A stretch of DNA of 64,000 bases from Streptomyces flaveus. Lineage in GTDB: Bacteria > Actinomycetota > Actinomycetes > Streptomycetales > Streptomycetaceae. The translations under genes were made by a program, and so were the position numbers. Within the stretch, counting starts at the first letter, position 1. The number at the start of each line of letters is the position of its first letter. Positions 17,101 to 25,172 of this stretch are shown one piece after another. A model generated the notes under the pieces. It had not been told where the DNA came from. It saw nothing but the letters and a program-made list of their open reading frames with translations, and searched no databases. The stretch is taken from positions 1 to 64,000 of the forward strand of contig NZ_BMPQ01000018.1 of assembly GCF_014647675.1 (NCBI RefSeq). The letters run 5' to 3'.

Positions 17101-18912
17101 GACCAACTCGGCCAGGTGATCCGGAAGGACGCCGACGGCCAGGTGACCACCTACGGCTACGACCGGGCCGGACGTCTTCTGCAGGCGTCCGGCCCGGACA
17201 GCGAACTCCTCTACATGTACGACCGCCGGGGACGGGTCAAGTCCGAGCTCGTCGACGGCCGCGCCATCAGTTACGCGTACAACGCCGTGGGCCGCCGCAC
17301 CCGCCGTATCACTCCCACCGGCCACGTGACCACCTACACGTACGACGCCAGTGGCCGTCCCGAGCGCCTGACCACCGGAGGGTCCCCGGTCGTCTTCACC
17401 CATGATGTCGCGGGCCGTGAAACGGCTCGTGTCTTCGCAGACTTCGCCGCCCCCCTCACCGTCACCTCGGCCTGGGACGAGGCCGGGCGGCTCTCCGCCA
17501 GTCACCTGACCGCCGACGGCCGTACTCTCAACAGCCGTACCTACTCCTACCGCCCGGACGGCCACCTCAGCTCTGTCAGCGACCTCTTGTCAGGCACCCG
17601 CACCTTCGACCTGGACGCAATTGGCCAAGTCACCGCCGTCCACGCTCAGGATTGGACCGAGCGGTACGCCTACGACGCGAGCGGCAACCTGACCGAGGCG
17701 TCCTGGCCCGCTTCCCACCCCGGCAACGAAGCCACAGGACCGCGGACTTACGCCGGCACAGCGATCACCCGCGCCGGAGCCGTCCGCTTCGAACACGACG
17801 CCATCGGCCGCATCACACTGCGGCAGAAGACCCGCCTGTCCCGCAAACCCGACACCTGGCGCTACGAATGGGACGCCGAGAACCGACTCACCTCGGTGAT
17901 CACCCCGGACGGGACCCGTTGGCGCTACCGCTACGACCCCCTGGGCCGCCGCGTCGCCAAACAGCGCCTGGCGGCCGACGGCGACAGCGTGGTGGAGGAG
18001 ATCCGGTTCGCCTGGGACGGCATGACCCTCTGCGAACAGACCGTTCACCACCCGGACCTCCCGGGCGCAGTCGCCCTCACCTGGGACCATCGGTCCGGCG
18101 TTCCCCTCTCACAGACCGAGCGCATCCTCACGGCGGACACCCGTCAGGACGAGGTGGACCGGCGCTTCTTCGCCATCGCCACCGACCTCGTCGGGACCCC
18201 TACCGAGTTGATCGGCCAGGACGGCGACATCGCCTGGCGCACCCGCGCCACCCTCTGGGGCACCACCGCCTGGAGCAGTTCCAGCACGGCCTACACCCCG
18301 CTCCGCTTCCCCGGTCAGTACTACGACCCGGAAACCGGCCTGCATTACAACCTGTTCCGCCACTACGACCCTGAAACCGCGCGATACCTCACCCCCGACC
18401 CCCTCGGGCTCACCCCCGCGCCCAACCCCGCCACCTACGTCCACAACCCCCACACCTGGTCCGACCCCCTCGGACTCAGCCCGTATCCGCGTGGTGAGAA
18501 AGGCAACCCATTCGAGAACCGTGCGGATGCGGAAAAAGCCGCGTACGAGCTCGCCGGTGTTCGTTACGGCGAAGACCCCGTCGCCGAGTGGGTAGTCACT
18601 GGGGACAAGCAACTGAAGCACACGCCGGGTCATATTTATTCATCCGACCCGGCACACTGGGGAAATTTCCGGCAATTCGAAACGGACAGTGGCTCGCGTG
18701 TGGTCGTCGAGCACACCCACGATCCGGCAGGTCCACACTTCCATGCCGGCAAACCGAAGATCGATGACACCCGGAACTTCGTCAACTTCGGCTGGGACAA
18801 TGCAAGGGTGCAGCGACCCGACGGTAGCCTCGGCTATCCGGAGTCCATGGAAAGATATGCCAAGATAAACAAATCGGGTGGTGACCATCACCTGTTCTAC
18901 GAAGGAAACTGA
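14134..18912 (+). CDS. Rhs-family polymorphic toxin with WXG-like N-terminus
   Basis: 1592 residues from a GTG two bases after the previous stop. Residues ~1-290 are helical and WXG/LXG-like. A DUF6531-type entry follows with DPVDLASGRMYLPQTDLEIPG near 410. From ~600 to ~1380 there are more than twenty YD/Rhs repeats (forms such as YDDRRRVIAWIDSNG and YDGAGRMVSETDFDG). The Rhs core ends with the conserved YYDPETGLHYNLFRHYDPET, RYLTPDPLGL and a final DPLGLS boundary. The last ~140 residues are a distinct, lower-GC toxin tip rich in His (EHTHDPAGPHFH, GDHH). Its activity is unassigned; nuclease-like metal binding is a guess. A probable immunity gene follows at once. Confidence 0.92.
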   Translation: MGIGDFISDITPDSVENAVEDGVEWAGNRVEDAGNWTADRLNDVGWESGADWVREQSRSVANRMGAEVDEMDLGQTEDKTKLIYGSPAELDATAKKLRAFQTAFDNTGDGLRGLDSSRLKGEAAEALRTAVSTQPPKWYAAADACAKALGALDAFADTVTWAQGQAQAAIDKWKEGVKASEDAADAHRKKVDDFNAAVDRYNAQPADERNPSSLPPRPAETFHDPGKQLMQDAQDILAEARKQRNSAAETARTAVRAARDMAPEKPSYADQLSDGVQELQIMGDHVGGGIIKGTAGILNFVRGINPMDPYNLTHPAEYATSLNSLAAGLVVAANDPVGTGTQIVKDFMKDPAEGFGRLLPDAALTVATGGGGAAVKGVRIAEEAADAARARKLIDDTPDGTHNRPDGERTTDGTDPVDLASGRMYLPQTDLEIPGILPLVFTRRTESGCTVGRFLGPAWTSTVDERLQIDAIGVVHVTADGLLIPYPHPVPGAPTRPHSGRARTLLARDADGDYTVTDPDSGLTFHFTAPTGGEPGGDGTAWLSGIAERNGHTVTVDRAEDGLPLALVHSAGHRVKLSVTDGLVTALSLAGAGEGGADLPLMNYGYEEGNLTAVTKPSGATTTFVYDDRRRVIAWIDSNGSRYDYLYDDRDRVIAEGGEAGHIQITLAYTEPDPETGHRTTTLTTAGGHTTRHLIGPGCRVLATTDPLGHINSFTYDTRGNLLTRTDPLGRTTACTYDENDRLVAVLRPDSSRLAMKPGPFGRYTDLHGPDGSRWLQSFDERGNRTAVTDPAGHTTQYAYDARGCLTSITDALGAVTTVRCDAMGQPVQVIDPAGGTTHLQRDALGNARRVTDPTGGVTCLEWDADGNLIRREAPNGATESWTYDGEGNRLTHTDPVGGVSRFEYTHFDLVAARTQPNGGRYEFGYDAALRLIQVTNPQGARWTYEYDGAGRMVSETDFDGRTLSYRLDSAGQLTSRTDSLGHIISFERDQLGQVIRKDADGQVTTYGYDRAGRLLQASGPDSELLYMYDRRGRVKSELVDGRAISYAYNAVGRRTRRITPTGHVTTYTYDASGRPERLTTGGSPVVFTHDVAGRETARVFADFAAPLTVTSAWDEAGRLSASHLTADGRTLNSRTYSYRPDGHLSSVSDLLSGTRTFDLDAIGQVTAVHAQDWTERYAYDASGNLTEASWPASHPGNEATGPRTYAGTAITRAGAVRFEHDAIGRITLRQKTRLSRKPDTWRYEWDAENRLTSVITPDGTRWRYRYDPLGRRVAKQRLAADGDSVVEEIRFAWDGMTLCEQTVHHPDLPGAVALTWDHRSGVPLSQTERILTADTRQDEVDRRFFAIATDLVGTPTELIGQDGDIAWRTRATLWGTTAWSSSSTAYTPLRFPGQYYDPETGLHYNLFRHYDPETARYLTPDPLGLTPAPNPATYVHNPHTWSDPLGLSPYPRGEKGNPFENRADAEKAAYELAGVRYGEDPVAEWVVTGDKQLKHTPGHIYSSDPAHWGNFRQFETDSGSRVVVEHTHDPAGPHFHAGKPKIDDTRNFVNFGWDNARVQRPDGSLGYPESMERYAKINKSGGDHHLFYEGN

Positions 18913-18944
18913 ATGCTGTAGGGACCGATGAAAGGTCAGGGATC

Positions 18945-19391
18945 ATGAAGGACCGGCAGGCACCGGAGTGGCTGGACACCCTTGGGCGCTGCGGACTTGA
19001 GGTGACGGGGGAGGCGGCACCTGACGGCCCACCCGTGAACGCCGCCATCTATGCGGTCAGCGGATTCGAGGTGGAGCCGGTCGCCGCAATCCCCGCCTCC
19101 ACTCCCAACGCCGCCGACGACCTGGACGAGGCGTGGCATCACCATGCTTCACAATCTTCGCTCTACGGGGAGAACGGAGAGTTTCTCATCCTCCCGCCCG
19201 TACCCGGCGGGAGCGAGGTCGGCTGGGTGCGCGTAAAAGACCCGGTCGGCAAGAACCTCCCGTCACGTATCTCCGGGGTGACTGGTTCACCCGAGTTCGT
19301 GGCTGTTTCGGTTGACGGCCGCCACCTGTGTGCCGCCTCGGTCGAAGAATCCGACTACTGGGTGGTGGTGCACGAATTCCGAGGTCCATGA
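18945..19391 (+). CDS. Probable immunity protein for the Rhs toxin
   Basis: A 148-residue cytosolic protein beginning 32 bp after the Rhs stop. Acidic and rich in short beta-strand-like segments; no signal peptide, membrane helix or known motif is visible. Its position directly behind a polymorphic-toxin tip is the usual place for a cognate immunity gene, and size and charge fit. No homologous family could be named by eye. The role is inferred from context only. Confidence 0.65.
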   Translation: MKDRQAPEWLDTLGRCGLEVTGEAAPDGPPVNAAIYAVSGFEVEPVAAIPASTPNAADDLDEAWHHHASQSSLYGENGEFLILPPVPGGSEVGWVRVKDPVGKNLPSRISGVTGSPEFVAVSVDGRHLCAASVEESDYWVVVHEFRGP

Positions 19392-19488
19392 GCGTCACGA
19401 GCTCATTTAGTCAGCAGTGACCAACCGAAGTCCGACACATTCCTCATGAAAAGCACGGCCGCATTCTCTTTCCCGGACGGCATTCACC

Positions 19489-20238
19489 ATGAGACTCACC
19501 CTCGACGGCGACTGGCATGCGACGGCGACGGACGATCCACTGCGCATCACCCCGCGCTTCGGCCACTCCGTGGACATCGCGCCCTTCGCGAACGTGATGG
19601 AGCGTCAGCGGTTCCTCGCGGACACCTTCGGCAGCGAGGACTGGCTGTGGGACACGCCTGACATCCTCCGGTTCGACAAGGCGAGCCGAGAGCTGGTCGG
19701 AGCGGAATTCCACTGGCCGGAGGAGTCCGCCTCCGCCGAGGAGGTCGCCCGCCTGCCCCTCGCGCCCGCGGTACGCACGGGCGGGCTCCGTGCTGATGAG
19801 GCCCGGGACTTCCGGCATGAGAGGGGCACGGTGCTGTGCCGCGCCCCCGGAGACACCGTGCTGACCTGTCTACGCGACCTCGACGTCCTCGACGAACCAC
19901 TGGACGCCCGCATCGGCATCGCTCCCGATGTGGCACTCCTCGTCCAGCACGGCACCGTCGTCGGCTGGAGCCTCACCGACCCCGCGCGCTACCTGACCAC
20001 GGCGTACACCGACCCCGACCCCAATCCACCCTCCCCCGCCACCCGTCGCCTGCTCGCCGAATGCCTGGACCTCATCACCACGCCGGTGGTCGACGACGTA
20101 GCGGACGGCGAACCGGCCGCCCTGGCCTGCCTCCAGGCCGCCGACAAGGCCCTGCGCGAGCAGCGCGAGGACCGGCACCGGGCCGACGCCCTGCTCGAGC
20201 TGATCGCCACCTACGTGGAGGACTACGGAAACTGGTGA
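19489..20238 (+). CDS. Hypothetical protein, Rhs-cluster accessory
   Basis: 249 residues, soluble and acidic. The N-terminus reads MRLTLDGDWHATATDD, followed by beta-rich sequence with WLWDTPDILRFDK; the C-terminal third is helical with many Glu/Asp/Ala. Codon use is normal high-GC Streptomyces. It lies 97 bp after the probable immunity gene on the same strand. It could be a second immunity-type protein or an unrelated accessory factor. I do not recognise a family. Confidence 0.65.
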   Translation: MRLTLDGDWHATATDDPLRITPRFGHSVDIAPFANVMERQRFLADTFGSEDWLWDTPDILRFDKASRELVGAEFHWPEESASAEEVARLPLAPAVRTGGLRADEARDFRHERGTVLCRAPGDTVLTCLRDLDVLDEPLDARIGIAPDVALLVQHGTVVGWSLTDPARYLTTAYTDPDPNPPSPATRRLLAECLDLITTPVVDDVADGEPAALACLQAADKALREQREDRHRADALLELIATYVEDYGNW

Positions 20239-20343
20239 ACGGGGACGAAGGCCAAGGAACTGGACGGTGCCGGGGGATCAAAGCCAGGCACAGCCAGGTC
20301 CCCGCCACATGCGCCGCAGCGCACGGCGATAGGCTGCACGTCC

Positions 20344-21249
20344 GTGAGCGAGTACCAATACTACGAGTTCCAGGCCATCGACCGACCGTTGACCAAGGAC
20401 GAGCTCGAGCAGGTACGGGCCCTGTCGAGCCGGGCCAGGATCAACACGACGCACTTCGTCAACGAGTACCACTACGGCGACTTCCGCGGCGATGAGCACA
20501 AACTGATGGAGCAGCTGTACGACGCCCACTTGTACTTCGCCAACTGGGGCTCGCGGCGCCTGATGCTGCGCCTGCCCACCACGCTGCTGCCCGCCCGCAG
20601 CGTCGAACCGTACTGCATGGAAGACGCCTTGACCTGCTGGACCAGGAACGGGCATCTGCTGCTCGACTTCGCCTACTCGGCCGAGGACGGCAGCGAGTGG
20701 GACTTCGAGACCTCCTTCACCCTCGCCTCGTTCACCACCCTGCGTACCGAACTCGCCGCGGGCGACCTGCGTCCCCTCTATCTGGCCTGGCTCTCCGCGC
20801 TCACCCGCTGGGAGTTGGAGGAGGACGTCAACGAGGAGGAATACACCTCCACCGTCGAACCGCCCGTACCCGCAGGTCTTGCCCAACTCACCGGTCCGCA
20901 GCAGGCCTTGGCGGACTTCCTGCACATCGACCCGCACCTGCTCACCGCTGCCGCCCGCGCCGGCGGTGCGGCCTCTTCCCAGGCGATCGACAAGGACGCA
21001 CTCGCCGCCTGGATCCGCGCCCTGCCGCAACATGAGAAGGATGCCCTGCTGCTGGACGCCGCCCTGGGCGCCGCCCCACAGCCGGGCCCCGCACTCCTGG
21101 CCCGCCACCGCGCCGCGTCCCACGACGGCACAGCCGAACCGTCCACCGCCACCCGGCGCCGCTCAGCCGCAGAACTCCTCGATGCCGCCTACGAGGTGCG
21201 CAGCGAGCACACCCGGCAGCGGGAACAGGCCCACGCCCAGGCCCGCTGA
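20344..21249 (+). CDS. Hypothetical protein, probably shortened at its C-terminus
   Basis: 301 residues from a GTG. The N-terminal ~160 residues (YYEFQAIDRPLTKDELEQVR, YGDFRGDEHKLMEQLYDAHLYFANWG) form a domain I recall from uncharacterised Streptomyces proteins, followed by a Glu-rich helical part. After the stop, another frame (21264-21497) encodes a helical stretch (NHLAENAGQAWQDVANLIGQ) that looks like the missing C-terminus. The gene has therefore probably suffered a nonsense change plus a frameshift. Function unknown. Confidence 0.65.
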   Translation: MSEYQYYEFQAIDRPLTKDELEQVRALSSRARINTTHFVNEYHYGDFRGDEHKLMEQLYDAHLYFANWGSRRLMLRLPTTLLPARSVEPYCMEDALTCWTRNGHLLLDFAYSAEDGSEWDFETSFTLASFTTLRTELAAGDLRPLYLAWLSALTRWELEEDVNEEEYTSTVEPPVPAGLAQLTGPQQALADFLHIDPHLLTAAARAGGAASSQAIDKDALAAWIRALPQHEKDALLLDAALGAAPQPGPALLARHRAASHDGTAEPSTATRRRSAAELLDAAYEVRSEHTRQREQAHAQAR

Positions 21250-21263
21250 GCCGAACAGCCGGC

Positions 21264-21497
21264 CGCGAGAACCACCTGGCCGAGAACGCCGGGCAAGCCT
21301 GGCAGGACGTCGCCAACTTGATCGGGCAGAAGCAGCCCAGCCCCTACGGCGCCGCTGTCACCCTCCTGAAGGATCTCCGCGAGGCCCACAACCGGGCGGG
21401 CACCCCCGAGGAGTTCGCCCGGCGCCTCCACGACCTGCGCGAGCAGCACCGCGGCAAGTCCGTGGCTGAACCGCCGACCGGGCGCTGCCAGCCCTGA
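21264..21497 (+). pseudogene. Displaced C-terminal coding remnant of the upstream hypothetical gene
   Basis: An open frame without a start encodes about 77 well-formed helical residues (QAWQDVANLIGQKQPSPYG, LHDLREQHRGKS) and then stops. It is shifted relative to the gene ending at 21249. The composition continues the style of that protein, so the simplest reading is one gene broken by a stop and a frameshift. An unrelated relic is possible. Confidence 0.45.
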
Positions 21498-21525
21498 CGG
21501 CGGCGATGAGCCTGCTGAAGGAGCA

Positions 21526-21663
21526 GTGCCCGGCGAGGCCGACAACTTCCGCGGCACCGTCCTGGTCGCCGTCGAAGCGGCAGCCTGGGCCGGCAAGGGC
21601 GGGCCCGGTCCCGTCCTGGCGGAGATGCCCCTCAAGATCACCGGCGCCATCGACGCCGCTTGA
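21526..21663 (+). other. Possible 45-codon gene fragment
   Basis: A short GTG-started frame encodes a peptide with alternating strands and a glycine-rich turn (AAAWAGKGGPGPVLAEM). Third positions are GC-rich as in real genes, but there is no clear ribosome site and no partner. It may be the decayed end of another cluster gene between 21.5 and 21.7 kb. Confidence 0.25.
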
Positions 21664-21715
21664 CCGGACACGAGGGCCGGAACTCTTCCAACCGGCCCCC
21701 GACCGCTCAAGGCTG

Positions 21716-22273
21716 CTACCCGACGTCCTTCACCGAGGTCGGCCCCAACTGCTTGGCGCTGGCGTACTCCGGCATCGTCATGGGCTTGTCGAACAGGAAG
21801 AACGACTGGTTCGTGCCGACCGTGAACTCCATGTACGCGCCCGTCGTGGCGTCGAAACCGTAGTAGGCGTTGCAGGTGGAACCCGAACTGTACGTGCCGT
21901 CCATGCCGGGCTGTGCGAGGACCGCGATGCCGTTGTCGGAGTCCTCTATCTTCTCCGTCGGAGTGAGCATCTTGCAGCGCGGCACCGGCAGGCCCTTCAT
22001 GATGAAGTACCCGTACTCGCCGTTGGCGTTCTGGATGTAGACGTACGAGAGTTTGCCCCGCTTCCCCCACGTCTTGATCCACTGGTTGATCGCTTCGCGG
22101 GTCGGCGAGTACTCCATGCGGCCCGCCGGCTGCTGGGCCACGAGGTGGTCGTAGTTGTCCTGCTTGGCCTTGTTCTCCTTGTCCTGGCTGGAGTCGTCGG
22201 TGCAGGACGTCAGGGCAAGGCCCACAACGAGCGCGACGACGGCGGCCAGGGCCATGCGTGCGAACTTCTTCAT
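21716..22273 (-). CDS. Secreted lipoprotein of unknown function
   Basis: 185 residues from the ATG at 22273. A classic lipoprotein signal peptide is present: MKKFARMALAAVVALVVG, then the lipobox LTSC. The mature protein is about 160 residues, starts with an Asp/Lys/Gln-rich linker and contains IQNANGEYGYFIMKGLPVP and a two-Cys region (ATGAYMEFTVG follows). The longer frame upstream is not needed. It follows the membrane protein at 22308-22754 by 34 bp on the same strand, so the two are an operon. Exported to the outer face of the membrane; role unknown. Confidence 0.8.
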   Translation of the reverse strand: MKKFARMALAAVVALVVGLALTSCTDDSSQDKENKAKQDNYDHLVAQQPAGRMEYSPTREAINQWIKTWGKRGKLSYVYIQNANGEYGYFIMKGLPVPRCKMLTPTEKIEDSDNGIAVLAQPGMDGTYSSGSTCNAYYGFDATTGAYMEFTVGTNQSFFLFDKPMTMPEYASAKQLGPTSVKDVG

Positions 22274-22307
22274 GCGGTGCTGCCCTCTTCCCTGGATGAG
22301 ATGGGGA

Positions 22308-22754
22308 TCAGTTGGTGCACGTCGTGCGCTCGGCGGTGGCATCCAGCCGGTACGGCAGATCCTTGTCACGGAAGGGCGCGCGGTGCTCCTGGGCGGCCTT
22401 CGAGTTGTAGGCGTTGACCGACTCGATCCGCGTGGCCTTCAGCGCGGTGATCGACTGGTCGATCTGCGTCGTGCGAGTCTCAGAAGCGGCCTTCCGCTCC
22501 TCCTGGAGCGCCTGGATCGTCCCTTCGGCGTTCTGCACGGCCTCGCACAGATCGAAGAACTCCTCGTACGTGGTCTGACGGAACTCGCCCGAGCCGACGG
22601 TGTTCTCGCGCTTGTCCGCCTCACCGCGGAACGGGGCGGTGATCCACCCCGCGCCGCCGAAGGCGAACACCCCGATCACGTACAACACCGCCAGGCCGAT
22701 GACCCCGCCGACGGCCCAAGCCCCTAACCGTGCCCCCTCGCGTATCTGCCCCAT
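22308..22754 (-). CDS. Small membrane-anchored coiled-coil protein
   Basis: 148 residues if started at the second ATG (22754), which has AAGGGGG at good spacing; the ATG at 22760 sits directly on that site. One N-terminal membrane helix (VIGLAVLYVIGVFAFGGAGW) is followed by an extracellular helical region with heptad-like Glu/Lys/Arg/Gln content (AVQNAEGTIQALQEERKAA), and a C-terminal Cys. It probably forms a unit with the downstream lipoprotein. No family is recognised. Confidence 0.75.
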   Translation of the reverse strand: MGQIREGARLGAWAVGGVIGLAVLYVIGVFAFGGAGWITAPFRGEADKRENTVGSGEFRQTTYEEFFDLCEAVQNAEGTIQALQEERKAASETRTTQIDQSITALKATRIESVNAYNSKAAQEHRAPFRDKDLPYRLDATAERTTCTN

Positions 22755-22822
22755 GGCCATCCCCCTTCACAGGTGGTTCCGCGGCGTGGAACCACCTTCC
22801 GTGATGGAGGACACGGCGCCTG

Positions 22823-22912
22823 GTGAAACGGTTCCGCCGGCACGAGTGTCACGACCTGCGCCACGGCGCAGCCACCCTCATGCCGGCCAAGCGGACGAAG
22901 CCCGAAAAGTAG
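22823..22912 (+). pseudogene. Tyrosine-recombinase relic (box II)
   Basis: A 29-codon frame encodes CHDLRHGAATLM, the conserved His-x-Leu-Arg-His active-site box of tyrosine integrases, and then diverges into KRTKPEK and a stop. No other part of an integrase remains. It reads toward the tRNA-Thr attachment repeat at 22990-23071, as integrases of tRNA-inserted elements usually do. It lies outside the left boundary of the present island, which points to an older insertion at the same site. Confidence 0.55.
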
Positions 22913-22983
22913 GTCCCAGGTCACTCCGCTCACGCAAGCCACCTCTCGGCACCCCGGCCGTGTGGCGCGTCATGCCCCGAGCA

Positions 22984-23028
22984 AGGAAAAACCCCAGGTC
23001 ACGGCGAGTGAGTCCTGGGGTTTCTCGG
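22984..23028 (-). terminator. Hairpin terminator of the original tRNA-Thr
   Basis: Inverted arms AAACCCCAGG and CCTGGGGTTT flank a 15-base loop, and on the minus strand the stem runs into TTTTTCC. A diverged copy lies beside the intact tRNA at 33370-33407. This placement fits a tRNA terminator carried apart from its gene by insertion of the element. Confidence 0.65.
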
Positions 23029-23071
23029 AGCCGCCTTCGGGATTCGAACCCGAGACCTACGCATTACGAGT
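23029..23071 (-). other. Left attachment repeat: 3' half of tRNA-Thr
   Basis: Identical to the 3' half of the intact tRNA-Thr at 33413-33486, from the discriminator base through the T-arm to the anticodon loop, ending in ACGAGT on the plus strand. It then diverges. It cannot fold as a tRNA. A duplicated tRNA 3' end is the standard scar of site-specific integration, so this is the attL-type end of the element. The 350 bp to its right (23072-23422) holds several GTCCGC/GTCCAC-type short repeats that could be arm-type integrase sites, but no gene. Confidence 0.8.
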
Positions 23072-23422
23072 TGTCCGATCTTGATCCGGGGGTGTCCATG
23101 GGCGTCCCCGGCAAGGCTCGCATGGCCGGTCAGAGGGCCTTCCGGACTTCGCCGGAAACCGGCGGACCACCCCGGAACGAGCGGTGATTGAGACCACGAC
23201 TGAGACCGCGACCTCTTCATCCCGAAGCAACTTGGGTGACTGTCCGGCCTTGGGCCGCTGCGTCTCTCACCTGCTCCGATGGTCCGCAGGCGTCCACGCT
23301 TGTCCGCCACTGTCCGTCGGCGTTGTCACGCAGTTAGACACTCAGCGGTGTTGGGCTGGCCTTCCGCAGACCTCGGCCCCCCTTGCGGGATGGCCGAGGC
23401 TTCGTGCCGCTCATGCGGTGGA

Positions 23423-23683
23423 TCAACGCTGAACCCACCACGCGATGCAAGAGACCGCAGTGGTGCCGAGTCCGGCAGCGATGCCTCGAACGAGTCCGTG
23501 GCCGGCGGTGCGTCCCAGCGCGCGCACCTTGCGGCGCCGGGCTGGCGATGCCCACTGAGAACGGGTGTTCCGCAGCCAGAACCCCACGCGGGTGGGCAGA
23601 GTCGACGGCTTCCGGGGCTGGCCCGTAGCCTTGAGGGTGTTACTGATGGCTCCTCCTGTAGGTCGAGCGATTGGTTGTTTCAT
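23423..23683 (-). CDS. Small basic protein with C-terminal membrane helix
   Basis: 86 residues; the ATG has AGGGAG eight bases upstream. The first 60 residues are basic and hydrophilic; the end (VRGIAAGLGTTAVSCIAWWV) is one hydrophobic helix, a tail-anchored layout. It follows the replication-type gene in the same direction with an 82-bp gap. Small membrane proteins of this shape are common on Streptomyces plasmids and integrative elements. The specific role is unknown. Confidence 0.5.
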   Translation of the reverse strand: MKQPIARPTGGAISNTLKATGQPRKPSTLPTRVGFWLRNTRSQWASPARRRKVRALGRTAGHGLVRGIAAGLGTTAVSCIAWWVQR

Positions 23684-23765
23684 CTGGCGGCTCCCTGCGG
23701 GAACAGGGGGCCGCCGCCTTTTGGGCGGCGACCGGTGCCATTTGTCCTCACCTGGGTGGTGGGGT

Positions 23766-24716
23766 TCAGCCTGCTTCGCCCTTGCGGACTAGGAACTCCA
23801 CGGTCGGAAGCAGTGGCTCGTCTGGGGCCGAAGTGGACGCTGCCTGCCCGTCTTTTTCGGTCTTGGTCTCATCACCTGCGGAGCAGTCAGCCGCTGTGGC
23901 GCGCTTGCTGACGTTCAGGTTGTAGGGGGCCTGGAAGGCATATTTGTCGGCGGTCGTCGTGAGGGTGGGCAGAGAAGTGTCGATGTAGATGCCGTACCCA
24001 ATCGTGGTAAGAACCCCTGCCGTCAGCAGTTCCTCACGCCCTTTGCGGATCGTCTTCGGAGATAGCCCGTACCAGTCCGCGAACACCTCGGGAATATAGA
24101 ACTGCGGATCGCGTCGGCTCATGCATATGAGCAGCAGCGCCTTACCTGACAGGGTCAGCTTCTCGTGCAGTCCATCGACCCAATACTGAAACGGCAGTCG
24201 GAAGTAGATGTCCTCAAGGGGGCCATCGGCCATGCCGATGGGCGGACGGTAGGAGGTGCTCGTGCCGTCCTCCATGAGCTTTGTAATCTTGGTGAACTTG
24301 CCGTTCTGGGACCTTTTGATCAAACCGAGTTGCTCAAGCTGCAACCAGAGGCGTGAAACCATGACACTGGCTGAGGCACCCGGAGCGTGGTGGCCCAGGC
24401 AGCGGGCCCAAAGCTCGGACCGCTCGGTTACGTCATAGGGGGCTGCGGTGGTTACAGATGCCATGAGCAGGTACAGATCCAACGCCCGCTCGCGGCGGGC
24501 GCGCACGAGTGCGCTCAGCGGACTAGGAGCCTTGGCGTCTCCACTGTCTCCCTGGACGACACGTTGCACGAGGGACCGGCGGATGGGCACCTCTCTCTTA
24601 CGCCGCTTTGAGGAGCCCAGGAGCGCGGCGATGCTGTGCTCCTGGGAGAGGCCGCCATCCGGGAGGGGATCGTCGGCCGGTGGAAAAATGATCCGTGGCA
24701 TAGACCCAGCATGCAC
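23766..24716 (-). CDS. Winged-helix plasmid-replication-type protein
   Basis: 316 residues from the GTG at 24716; the ATG at 24701 is an alternative. Two helical winged-helix-like modules are visible. One is near residues 75-150 (ERALDLYLLMASVTTA, SRLWLQLEQLGLIKR), the other near 185-245 (LSGKALLLICMSRRDPQFY, ADWYGLSPKTIRKGREELL). The C-terminal 50 residues are acidic and disordered. Such tandem winged helices occur in theta-type plasmid initiators and in plasmid regulators. No catalytic motif is visible. Palindromic repeats lie about 460 bp upstream. It is the most likely element-borne replication or maintenance gene; the assignment is inference. Confidence 0.5.
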   Translation of the reverse strand: MHAGSMPRIIFPPADDPLPDGGLSQEHSIAALLGSSKRRKREVPIRRSLVQRVVQGDSGDAKAPSPLSALVRARRERALDLYLLMASVTTAAPYDVTERSELWARCLGHHAPGASASVMVSRLWLQLEQLGLIKRSQNGKFTKITKLMEDGTSTSYRPPIGMADGPLEDIYFRLPFQYWVDGLHEKLTLSGKALLLICMSRRDPQFYIPEVFADWYGLSPKTIRKGREELLTAGVLTTIGYGIYIDTSLPTLTTTADKYAFQAPYNLNVSKRATAADCSAGDETKTEKDGQAASTSAPDEPLLPTVEFLVRKGEAG

Positions 24717-25005
24717 GCAGGGCCGCCGGTCTGAGGTGCCGTCACCGGTACCTGCCTCACGACCCGGTTGCTCCTCTGAGCAGGCATCAGATATCCATGA
24801 TGACTAGTAACAACTATTAGATACAGGCGAGGTGAGTACGACACCCGTCTCCGCAGATGGAGCAGGCTCTAGAAAAAAGGATCTTTAACGTCTTGACTCC
24901 AGGATCTTTGCTGGTTGTAGCCAGATCCCTTGTCTTTCCTTCCGGACGCCCGTTGCGCTCGTGTCCCGGCTCCGCAGGGTCTGAACGGGAGAGCAACGGC
25001 CTGTC

Positions 25006-25098
25006 TTCTTGCCCTGGGTCTGGCGGGCCCGTTTTTCGGCCCTGGCCAGAGAAGTGCAGGCCCAACTGACCTGCGGCTGAGCGGTTGTTGGTGGTCGT
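25006..25098. repeat. About 90-bp diverged direct repeat, copy A
   Basis: Begins TTCTTGCCCTGGGTCTGG and shares with 26692-26782 the blocks GGGCCC, TTTTTCG.CCCTG, CAACTGACCTGC and GTTGGGGTC-like ends. The two copies bracket the first sugar-binding lipoprotein gene and an integrase relic. They may be recombination scars or conserved element ends. Confidence 0.6.
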
Positions 25099-25172
25099 CG
25101 TCGGTCGTTGCCGGTCGTCGTCGGAGGTCCCACGGAGGTCCCAGAGAGGGCCCCAACCTGGGGCGCGTCGGG

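Noticed and set aside
15394..17565. A 723-codon minus-strand open frame opposite the Rhs repeats
   Set aside because: It is caused by the repetitive high-GC Rhs coding sequence; the product is Val/Gly-rich and shows no domain.
23029..23071. A second tRNA gene
   Set aside because: Only the 3' half of tRNA-Thr is present; the D-arm and 5' acceptor strand are missing, so it is an attachment scar.
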